DNA of 64,000 nt, from NCBI GenBank assembly GCA_025056865.1, contig JANWVO010000060.1, positions 1 through 64,000 of the forward strand. Direction: 5' to 3'. The position numbers and the translations under genes are program-made. Under the pieces are notes generated by a model, which was given only the letters and a program-made list of their open reading frames with translations, did no database searches and was not told the origin of the DNA. This DNA comes from Bryobacteraceae bacterium. GTDB lineage: Bacteria > Acidobacteriota > Terriglobia > Bryobacterales > Bryobacteraceae. Below are positions 57,168-64,000 of the stretch, in pieces. The number at the start of each line of letters is the position of its first letter. The first letter of the stretch is position 1.

Positions 57168-60128
57168 ATGAACGGACTCATTCCATTGAATCTTTCCAGC
57201 CTGACGGGACGGAAATACTGGCGAAGCCTCAATCAGCTTGCCGACAGCCCGGAGTTCCGCCAGTGGGTCGAGCGGGAGTTTCCTGAGGGGGCTTCCGAGC
57301 TGCTCGACAACGGCAGCCGCCGCACGCTGCTCAAGCTGATGGCCGCGGGCTTCGGCCTCGCCGGCCTCACCGCCTGCCGCCGCCCCGTCGAAAAGATCCT
57401 GCCGCTGTCGAAAGGCGTGGAAGGCTACGTCCACGGGCGCCCGCTGCACTACGCCACGGCCGTGGCCTCCTGCGGCATCGGCACGGGGCTCATCATCGAA
57501 TGCAACGATGGCCGCCCCACCAAGGTCGAAGGCAATCCCCGCCACCCGTTCTCGCTCGGCGCCACCAACGCCTTCCAGCAGGCGATGGTGCTTGACCTGT
57601 ATGACCCGGACCGCGCCCGCCAGGTGCAAAAGAAGGGCGTGAAGTCTTCCTGGCAGGAATTCGAAGCCTGGTGGAAGGAAACGGAAGCCACCCTCGGCGA
57701 TGGCTCTGGCCTGCGGATCCTTTCCGCCCGCACTGCCAGCCCTTCGCTGGACGCGCTGAAAGCCGAAATCGCGAAGAAGTACCCGCAGTCGGCCTGGATC
57801 GAGTTTGACGCGGTCAACAGCGACCGCATCGTCGAGGGCCTGCGGCTTGCCTTCGGCCAGCCGCTGGTGCCCCACTACCGCTTCGACCAGGCCGATGTCG
57901 TCGTCGCGCTCGACTGCGACTTCCTCGGCATCGACACGCTCACGCCGCAGCCGGTGAAGCAGTTCGCCGCGCGCCGCCGCCCGCAGGAGGGCAGGGAGCT
58001 GAACCGGCTCTACGCCATTGAGTCCAACTTCACCGTCACCGGCGCGATGGCCGATCACCGGCTGCGTGCCCGCGCCTCCGACATCGGCGCCATCGCCCTC
58101 GCCCTGGCCCGCGAACTCAATGTCAGCGGTGCCGAGCTGAAGGTGCTCGATTCGGGCAACGACCGCCAGAAGAAGTTCATCGCCGCCGTGGCCAAAGACC
58201 TTGCCGCCCGCCGCGGCCGCTGCCTCGTGGTGGCCGGGCCGCGCCAGCCCGCGGAGGTTCATGCCCTGGTCGCCCTGATCAATCAGGCGCTCGGCAACAA
58301 CGGCCAGACGGTCTCCTACACGCGGCCGCCGTTCACGCCCGCGGACTCGCTGGCCGAAGTCGGCAGGCTCGCCGCGGACCTCGCCGCGGGCCGCGTGCGC
58401 ACCCTCGTCGTGCTCGGCGGCAACCCCGTCTTCACGCTGCCCGCCGACCACAACTGGGCCGAGCTGTTCCGCAAGACAACCGTCGTTGCGCTCACCGCGG
58501 ACGAAAACGAGACCTGGAAGGCCGCCACCTGGCAGTTGCCCGAGGCGCATCCGTTCGAGTCCTGGGGCGACGTGCGCGCCCTCGACGGCACGGCCAGCAT
58601 CCAGCAGCCGCAGATCCAGCCGCTGTGGGGCGGCCGCAGCGCGCTGGAAATTGCCGCCCTCCTCGCGGGCCGTGCGCAGCGGCGCGGCTATGACATCGTC
58701 CGCGGCTACTGGACCGCGCAGTGGGGCGCCGACGCCGAAAAGAAATGGCAGCAGGCCCTCTACGAAGGCGTGATCGAAGGCACGCGCTTCCCCGCCGTCG
58801 ACGCCAAAGCCGACGCGCCCCGCGTGTTCGCCGCCGTCCAGAGCGCGCTCAAGCCCGCGCCCGCTGGCATCGAGACCGTCTTTTATCCCTCCTGGAGCAC
58901 CTTCGACGGGCGCTTCGCCAACAACGCGTGGCTCCACGAAACGCCCGACCCGATGACCAAGCTCGTCTGGGACAACGCCGCGCTGCTGAGCCCTGCCACC
59001 GCGCGCCGGCTCGGCGTGAAGGATGGCGATGTGCTCGAGCTCGCCGCCGGCGGGCGCGCCGTGCGCTGCCCGGCGATGGTGCTGCCCGGCCATGCCGACG
59101 ACTCCATCTCGCTTCAGCTCGGCTACGGCCGCTCCGCCTGCGGCCGCGTGGGCCGCGGCGTCGGCCACCGCATCGAAGGGTTGCGCGCGGCAGCCAACTT
59201 CTGGTTCGGCCCCGCCGAAGTCCGCAGGACCGGCTCCACCTACGCGCTCGTCACTACCCAGGAGCACCACACGCTCATCGAGCCGATCACCGGCCTGAAG
59301 CGTCACAACATCGTCGAGGAATACACCGTCGAGGAGTACCGCCGCCGCGCCGCACACGGCGGTCACGAATCCCATCACCCCACGGATCTCTTCCCCGAAT
59401 TCGACTATTCAAAGGGCTATCAGTGGGGCATGGCCATCGACCTCAACGCCTGCATCGGCTGCAACGCCTGCATGGTGGCCTGCACCGCGGAGAACAACAT
59501 TCCGGTGGTCGGTAAGGAACAGGTGGCCAGGGGCCGCGAAATGCACTGGATCCGCCTCGACCGCTACTTCAGCGGCGAAGAGGAGGACCCGCAGGCGGTC
59601 ATGCAACCCATGGCCTGCGTGCATTGCGAAAAGGCGCCCTGCGAAAGCGTCTGCCCCGTGGCGGCCACGGCCCACAGCCCGGAAGGCATCAATGAGATGG
59701 CCTACAACCGCTGCGTCGGCACGCGCTACTGCCTCAACAACTGCCCCTACAAGGTCCGCCGCTTCAACTTCCTCAACTGGAACAAGGACATTCCCGAAGT
59801 CCGCAAGATGGTCTTCAACCCGGACGTCACCGTGCGCATGCGGGGCGTCATGGAGAAGTGCAACTACTGCGTGCAGCGCATCGAGGAGAAGCGCTCCCAG
59901 GCCAAGGCCGAAGGGCGCCGCCCGATCCGCGACGGCGAGGTGCTCACCGCCTGCCAGCAGGCCTGCCCCGCCGACGCCATCGTCTTCGGCAACATCAACG
60001 ATCCGGAAAGCCGCGTCTCGAAGCTGAAGCGCGAAGCGCGGGACTACTCGGTGCTCGAAGAGCTGAACACGAAGCCGCGCACGACCTATCTGGCCCGTCT
60101 GCGCAATCCCAACCCGGAGCTCGTCTGA
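57168..60128 (+). CDS. actB: Alternative complex III subunit ActB, molybdopterin-like / iron-sulfur fusion
   Basis: 986 residues from ATG 57168 (TTG 57153 adds five residues). A twin-Arg signal (SRRTLLKLMAAGFGLAGLTA) ends at a lipobox Cys70, so it is likely a Tat-exported lipoprotein. Residues 75-740 resemble molybdopterin oxidoreductases but the family binds no cofactor. From about 760 come four Cys clusters (CIGCNACMVAC, CVHCEKAPCESVCP, CVGTRYCLNNCP, CNYCVQ with CQQACP) for iron-sulfur centres. actC follows after 3 bases. Confidence 0.93.
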   Translation: MNGLIPLNLSSLTGRKYWRSLNQLADSPEFRQWVEREFPEGASELLDNGSRRTLLKLMAAGFGLAGLTACRRPVEKILPLSKGVEGYVHGRPLHYATAVASCGIGTGLIIECNDGRPTKVEGNPRHPFSLGATNAFQQAMVLDLYDPDRARQVQKKGVKSSWQEFEAWWKETEATLGDGSGLRILSARTASPSLDALKAEIAKKYPQSAWIEFDAVNSDRIVEGLRLAFGQPLVPHYRFDQADVVVALDCDFLGIDTLTPQPVKQFAARRRPQEGRELNRLYAIESNFTVTGAMADHRLRARASDIGAIALALARELNVSGAELKVLDSGNDRQKKFIAAVAKDLAARRGRCLVVAGPRQPAEVHALVALINQALGNNGQTVSYTRPPFTPADSLAEVGRLAADLAAGRVRTLVVLGGNPVFTLPADHNWAELFRKTTVVALTADENETWKAATWQLPEAHPFESWGDVRALDGTASIQQPQIQPLWGGRSALEIAALLAGRAQRRGYDIVRGYWTAQWGADAEKKWQQALYEGVIEGTRFPAVDAKADAPRVFAAVQSALKPAPAGIETVFYPSWSTFDGRFANNAWLHETPDPMTKLVWDNAALLSPATARRLGVKDGDVLELAAGGRAVRCPAMVLPGHADDSISLQLGYGRSACGRVGRGVGHRIEGLRAAANFWFGPAEVRRTGSTYALVTTQEHHTLIEPITGLKRHNIVEEYTVEEYRRRAAHGGHESHHPTDLFPEFDYSKGYQWGMAIDLNACIGCNACMVACTAENNIPVVGKEQVARGREMHWIRLDRYFSGEEEDPQAVMQPMACVHCEKAPCESVCPVAATAHSPEGINEMAYNRCVGTRYCLNNCPYKVRRFNFLNWNKDIPEVRKMVFNPDVTVRMRGVMEKCNYCVQRIEEKRSQAKAEGRRPIRDGEVLTACQQACPADAIVFGNINDPESRVSKLKREARDYSVLEELNTKPRTTYLARLRNPNPELV

Positions 60129-60131
60129 CCC

Positions 60132-61523
60132 ATGGCTGACCTCGCAATCGACCCGCGGATGGAACTCAACCCGCCCCTCGTGCAGGGCGGCATGAACTAC
60201 GCTGACGTCACCGAAAAGATCAGCACGATCGTCGAAGGCAGGCCGCCGAAGCAGTGGTACATCGCCATGGGCATCGCCGTCCCGCTGGCGCTGCTCCTGT
60301 TCGCCTGCCTCGGATACCTCGTTGCGACCGGCATCGGCGTCTGGGGCAACAACTCGCCGGTCGGCTGGGGCTGGGACATCACCAACTTCGTCTGGTGGAT
60401 CGGCATCGGCCACGCGGGCACGCTGATCTCCGCCATTCTTTTCCTTTTCCGCCAGAAGTGGCGGACCTCCATCAACCGCGCCGCGGAGGCCATGACGCTG
60501 TTCGCCGTCGCCTGCGCCGCCATCTATCCGCTGTTCCACACCGGACGGCCCTGGCGCGCCGCCTACTGGCTGTTCCCGCTGCCCAACGAGTTCCTGCACA
60601 TGTGGCAGAACTTCCGCAGCCCGCTCATGTGGGACGTCTTCGCCGTGTCCACCTACGGCACGGTCAGCGCGCTGTTCTGGTTCGTCGGCCTCATTCCCGA
60701 TCTCGCCACGCTGCGCGACCGCGCCACCACGCCGCTGCGGAAGAAGATCTACGGCCTGCTGAGCCTTGGCTGGCGCGGCTCGGCCACGCAGTGGCGCCAC
60801 TACGAGCTCGCCTACCTGCTTCTGGCCGGCCTCTCCACGCCCCTCGTGCTCTCCGTGCACTCCATCGTTTCTTTCGACTTCGCCACCTCGCTGCTGCCCG
60901 GCTGGCACACCACGATCTTCCCGCCCTACTTCGTCGCCGGAGCCGTCTTCAGCGGCTTCGCCATGGTGGTCACGCTGATGACGCTGGCGCGGTGGATCTA
61001 CGGCCTCGAGAACCTCATCACCATGAAGCACCTCGAAAACATGTGCAAGGTGATGCTGGCCACCGGCATGATCGTCGGCTTCGCCTACGGCACGGAGTTC
61101 TTCATCGCCTGGTACAGCGCCAACCAGTATGAGCGCTTCATCTTCCTCAACCGCGCCTTCGGCCCCTACGCCTGGGCCTACTGGTCGATGATCGCCTGCA
61201 ACGTCATCGCCCCGCAGTTCTTCTGGTTCAAGCGCTTCCGCACGTCGGTCCCGGCCATGTTCATCCTGTCGATCTTCATCAACATCGGCATGTGGTTCGA
61301 GCGCTTCGTCATCATCGCCACGTCCCTGCACCGCGACTTCCTGCCCTCGAGCTGGGGCTACTTCCGGCCCACCTGGGTCGACATCGGCACCTATGCCGGA
61401 ACCTTCGGTCTCTTCCTGACGCTGTTCCTGCTGTTCCTCCGGTTCCTGCCCTCCATCGCCATCAGCGAGGTCAAGGGCGTGCTGCACCAGCAGGTCAGCG
61501 CCGCCCATGGAGGAAGCCACTGA
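60132..61523 (+). CDS. actC: Alternative complex III subunit ActC, NrfD-like
   Basis: 463 residues with about ten membrane helices. NrfD-family subunits bind the quinol and take part in proton movement. Conserved segments include [40 protein letters not shown], and [17 protein letters not shown]. The N-terminus is a soluble lead ([20 protein letters not shown]). Its TGA overlaps the actD ATG by one base. Confidence 0.94.
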   Translation: MADLAIDPRMELNPPLVQGGMNYADVTEKISTIVEGRPPKQWYIAMGIAVPLALLLFACLGYLVATGIGVWGNNSPVGWGWDITNFVWWIGIGHAGTLISAILFLFRQKWRTSINRAAEAMTLFAVACAAIYPLFHTGRPWRAAYWLFPLPNEFLHMWQNFRSPLMWDVFAVSTYGTVSALFWFVGLIPDLATLRDRATTPLRKKIYGLLSLGWRGSATQWRHYELAYLLLAGLSTPLVLSVHSIVSFDFATSLLPGWHTTIFPPYFVAGAVFSGFAMVVTLMTLARWIYGLENLITMKHLENMCKVMLATGMIVGFAYGTEFFIAWYSANQYERFIFLNRAFGPYAWAYWSMIACNVIAPQFFWFKRFRTSVPAMFILSIFINIGMWFERFVIIATSLHRDFLPSSWGYFRPTWVDIGTYAGTFGLFLTLFLLFLRFLPSIAISEVKGVLHQQVSAAHGGSH

Positions 61524-62110
61524 TGCTCGAAGCCCTTCTCTCCAGACTCGGCCTGCCGGGCTACGAGCCCGAAGCGGCCCGGCAGAAGATCTACGGCGTC
61601 ATCGGCGACTTCGATACGCCCGAGGACCTGCTGCGCGCCATCCGCACCGCCCGCGCCGCCGGCTACACCAGGATGGAGGCCTACTCGCCTTTCCCCATCC
61701 ACGGCGTCGACGAGGCCCTCGGCGCGCCGCGCAGCCCGCTGGGCAAGATCGTCATCGTCTTCGCCCTCATCGGGCTCTCCGCCGCCGTCCTGTTGCAGTG
61801 GTGGACCGGCGCCGTCGACTACCGCCTGATCATCGCCGGAAAGCCGCTGTTCGCCTTCGAGCCTTCCGTGCCCATCATGTTCGAGCTTGCGGTGCTGCTC
61901 AGCGCCTTCGCCACCGTGCTCGGCATGTTCCACCTGAACCGCATTCCGACCTATTACCACGCGTTCTTCAACTACTCGAAGCACGCCGGCGCGAGCAACG
62001 ACCGTTTCCTGCTGGCCATCGAAGCCGGCGATCCAAAGTTCCGCGCCGACGAAGTGAAGCTGTTCCTTGAATCCTGCGGAAGCCGCCACACGGAGATCGT
62101 CGAAGCATGA
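61523..62110 (+). CDS. actD: Alternative complex III subunit ActD
   Basis: 195 residues. A soluble N-terminal domain (GVIGDFDTPEDLLRAIRTAR, GYTRMEAYSPFPIHGVDEAL) leads to two membrane helices (IVIVFALIGLSAAVLLQWW and VPIMFELAVLLSAFATVLGM). This is the DUF3341 architecture of ActD. Overlaps actC by one base and actE by 4 bases. Confidence 0.92.
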   Translation: MLEALLSRLGLPGYEPEAARQKIYGVIGDFDTPEDLLRAIRTARAAGYTRMEAYSPFPIHGVDEALGAPRSPLGKIVIVFALIGLSAAVLLQWWTGAVDYRLIIAGKPLFAFEPSVPIMFELAVLLSAFATVLGMFHLNRIPTYYHAFFNYSKHAGASNDRFLLAIEAGDPKFRADEVKLFLESCGSRHTEIVEA

Positions 62111-62721
62111 AGTGGACCGCGCCCCGCCCCGCCGCAGCCCTGCTCCTCCTGATGTCCGCCCTGCTTGGCGGCTGCTCGAACTTCCCCTCGCGCCAGCCGC
62201 CCATCTGGGTCTGGTGGGACATGAAGAAGCAGGACAAGTACAAGCCGCAGGCCGAAAGCGCCTTCTTCGCCGACGGACGCGCCAGCCGCCCGCCGGTGGC
62301 AGGCACCGTCGCCCAGGAGCTCTACCGCCCCGACCGCGCCTTCTCCACCGGCATCGCCCCGGACGGCAATTACGTCGCGCAGAATCCGCTGCCCATCACC
62401 AAAGAAACGCTCGTGCAGGGCCAGCGCAAGTTCGATATCTACTGCGCGCCCTGCCACGACCGCACCGGATCCGGACGCGGCATCGTCCCCGCCAAAGCGG
62501 TCTGGGTCCCCGGCAACCTGCATGATGAGCGCATCGTGAACTTTGTCGACGGCGAGCTGTTCCACGTCATCACCAACGGCCGCCGCTCCATGCCCGGCTA
62601 CCGCTTCCAGATCTCCGAAAAGGACCGCTGGGCCATCGTCGCCTACATCCGCGCCTTGCAGCGTTCCTGGCGCGGCACCATGGCCGACGTGCCGCCCGAG
62701 CTCCAGAGCAGGGTGAGATAA
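62107..62721 (+). CDS. actE: Alternative complex III subunit ActE, monohaem cytochrome c lipoprotein
   Basis: 204 residues. Lipobox LLGGC at Cys23. One haem site CAPCH in KFDIYCAPCHDRTGSGRGIV, and a distal Met ligand in RRSMPGYRF. ActE passes electrons on to the terminal oxidase or a mobile carrier. Starts inside the actD stop (ATGA). Confidence 0.94.
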   Translation: MKWTAPRPAAALLLLMSALLGGCSNFPSRQPPIWVWWDMKKQDKYKPQAESAFFADGRASRPPVAGTVAQELYRPDRAFSTGIAPDGNYVAQNPLPITKETLVQGQRKFDIYCAPCHDRTGSGRGIVPAKAVWVPGNLHDERIVNFVDGELFHVITNGRRSMPGYRFQISEKDRWAIVAYIRALQRSWRGTMADVPPELQSRVR

Positions 62722-62737
62722 CCGCGAGGAAACACGC

Positions 62738-63937
62738 ATGGCACGACACACCGAGCACGCATCCGACAGCTACTTCCTGAAGCCGGAAGCCTGGAGCGCC
62801 GTGCGCAACTCGCTGGCGCTCGTCGCACTCGCCGCCTGGCTTGCGCTCGCCGCCGGCTACGCGCTGGACCGCCAGCAGTTCCACTTCTCCTATCTCGTCG
62901 CCTTCGCCTGGTTCGCCTCCGCGTCCCTCGGCGCGCTCTTCTTCGTCATGGTGCAGCACCTCACCGGCAGCGCCTGGAGCGTCACCGTGCGCCGGCTGAT
63001 GGAGAACATGATGCGCACCGTGCCGCTGGCCTTCGTCCTCATCGTCCCCGTCTTCCTCGGCATCCACTCCGTCTACGAGTGGTCCCACCCGGAGGCGGCG
63101 CGCGATCCCGTCCTCAGCCAGAAGCTCGGCTACCTCAACGAAAAGTGGTTCATCATCCGCTCGCTGATCGCCATCGCCCTGTGGAGCCTGTTCGCGCTGC
63201 GGCTCTACGCCATCTCCCGCCGCCAGGACGACACCGGCTCCATCGAGTACACAAAGGCCGCCGCGAAATGGAGCGCTCCGGGCACGGTGGCGCTGTTCCT
63301 CACGGCCTCGATGGCTTCCTTTGACTGGGTCATGTCGCTCGAGCCGCACTGGTGGTCCACCATGTTCGGCGTCTACTTCCTCGCCGGCGGAGCCGTCGGC
63401 TTCATGGCCACGCTCATCGCCGTCTGCCTCATGCTGCGCTCGGCCGGATACCTCACGCAGTCCATCCGCGAGGAGCACTACCACGACCTCGGCAAGTGGC
63501 TCTTCGCGCTCACCACGTTCTGGGCTTACGTCACCTTCTCGCAGTACATGCTCATCTGGTACGGCAACCTCCCCGAAGAGACCTTCTGGTACTGGAAGCG
63601 GTTCCAGGGCACGTGGAAGGCGTTCGGCCCCATCCTTGTCTTCGGCCACTTCATCATCCCCTTCTTCACGCTGCTGCCGCGCGCCAACAAGCGCAACCTG
63701 AAGCTGCTCGGCTTCTTCGCCGGCTGGATGATGCTGATGCACTACTGCGACCTCTACTGGCAGATCATGCCGGTGCTGCACCCGAAGGGCGTCGCGCTGC
63801 ACTGGCTGGACCTGGCCGCGTGGCTCGCCGTGGGCAGCGCCTACGGGCTCGTCTTCTGGGCGGGGCTCCGGGAAAAGCCTCTCGTGCCCGTCGGCGATCC
63901 GCGGCTCGAGCAGTGCCTGGCGTTCCACAACGTGTAA
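62738..63937 (+). CDS. actF: Alternative complex III subunit ActF, NrfD-like
   Basis: 399 residues with about ten membrane helices. Marks of the ActF family are RQQFHFSYLVAFAWFASASL, ASMASFDWVMSLEPHWWSTM and the FSQYMLIWYGNLPEETFWYW region. It is the second quinone-membrane subunit of the complex. It begins 16 bases after actE; AGGAGG at its 3' end serves the next gene. Confidence 0.93.
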   Translation: MARHTEHASDSYFLKPEAWSAVRNSLALVALAAWLALAAGYALDRQQFHFSYLVAFAWFASASLGALFFVMVQHLTGSAWSVTVRRLMENMMRTVPLAFVLIVPVFLGIHSVYEWSHPEAARDPVLSQKLGYLNEKWFIIRSLIAIALWSLFALRLYAISRRQDDTGSIEYTKAAAKWSAPGTVALFLTASMASFDWVMSLEPHWWSTMFGVYFLAGGAVGFMATLIAVCLMLRSAGYLTQSIREEHYHDLGKWLFALTTFWAYVTFSQYMLIWYGNLPEETFWYWKRFQGTWKAFGPILVFGHFIIPFFTLLPRANKRNLKLLGFFAGWMMLMHYCDLYWQIMPVLHPKGVALHWLDLAAWLAVGSAYGLVFWAGLREKPLVPVGDPRLEQCLAFHNV

Positions 63938-63952
63938 GGAGGATGGCATCCG

Positions 63953-64000
63953 ATGTCTGAGATCAAGCCGCCCCTCGATCCCACCGCGCCGGACACGGCG
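63953..64000 (+). CDS. Start of a gene downstream of actF (partial)
   Basis: Sixteen codons (MSEIKPPLDPTAPDTA) reach the window edge in frame. AAGGAGG (63936-63942) lies 10 bases before the ATG at 63953; the ATG at 63943 gives only five codons before a stop. Its place in the act operon suggests another respiratory gene (for example an oxidase subunit or assembly factor), but the peptide is too short to name. Confidence 0.55.
   Translation, partial: MSEIKPPLDPTAPDTA

Noticed and set aside
56379-59378. A 999-codon - strand frame across actA and actB
   Set aside because: Same GC effect; ActA's five haem sites and ActB's Cys clusters prove the + strand reading.

Overview
The window is high-GC DNA from the chromosome of a Gram-negative bacterium, with genes packed end to end and many 4-base start/stop overlaps. 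The most likely source is an Acidobacteriota lineage of the Bryobacterales/Solibacter type. That is an inference from several gene families together: an alternative complex III (act) cluster, an Oar-like outer-membrane barrel ending in Phe, TolB-N/TPR and MerR-TPR lipoprotein-like or cytoplasmic proteins, secreted proteins of unknown function with a 'LPDFIC' motif, and a CzcCBA efflux pump. I see no rRNA, tRNA, CRISPR array, insertion sequence or phage gene; all of it looks like ordinary chromosome.

Region 1 (1-16.5 kb) is the end of tuf followed by one unbroken ribosomal superoperon on the + strand: rpsJ to rplO (S10 and spc operons), secY, adk, map, a divergent infA, rpmJ, rpsM, rpsK, rpsD, rpoA and rplQ, closed by a 12-bp terminator hairpin. 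Strong hairpins lie in the tuf-rpsJ, secY-adk and rpsK-rpsD gaps and are candidate control or processing sites.

Region 2 (16.5-25.1 kb, + strand) holds a TolB-N/TPR protein, an 883-residue outer-membrane barrel without a visible plug, a partner-switch pair (RsbW-like ATPase and STAS antagonist), a LuxR-type response regulator, scpA-scpB-rluB for chromosome segregation and 23S rRNA pseudouridylation, and a YccU-like CoA-binding protein.

Region 3 (25.1-32.0 kb, - strand) is a tight run: MerR-TPR protein, DUF2760 protein, two paralogous non-canonical Hsp70 proteins (the second with a long helical C-terminal extension) and thiL. This is the best candidate for a poorly described system. Divergent from it are feoA-feoB for ferrous iron uptake, a DUF3108 protein, an SGNH hydrolase and an exported protein of unknown function (32-37 kb, + strand).

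Region 4 (37-48.7 kb) holds an ECF sigma factor with its zinc anti-sigma factor (- strand), thrS and a GT21 glycosyltransferase (+), then on the - strand eno-gpmA with a clear terminator, glgC, a small TIG-domain secreted protein, a NarL-type response regulator and a six-hairpin glycosidase-like protein.

Region 5 (48.7-64 kb) has a czcCBA-type heavy-metal efflux operon (+), a convergent two-component pair with an unusual receiver-XRE regulator (-), and the divergently transcribed actABCDEF cluster for quinol oxidation (alternative complex III), which runs off the right edge into one more gene.
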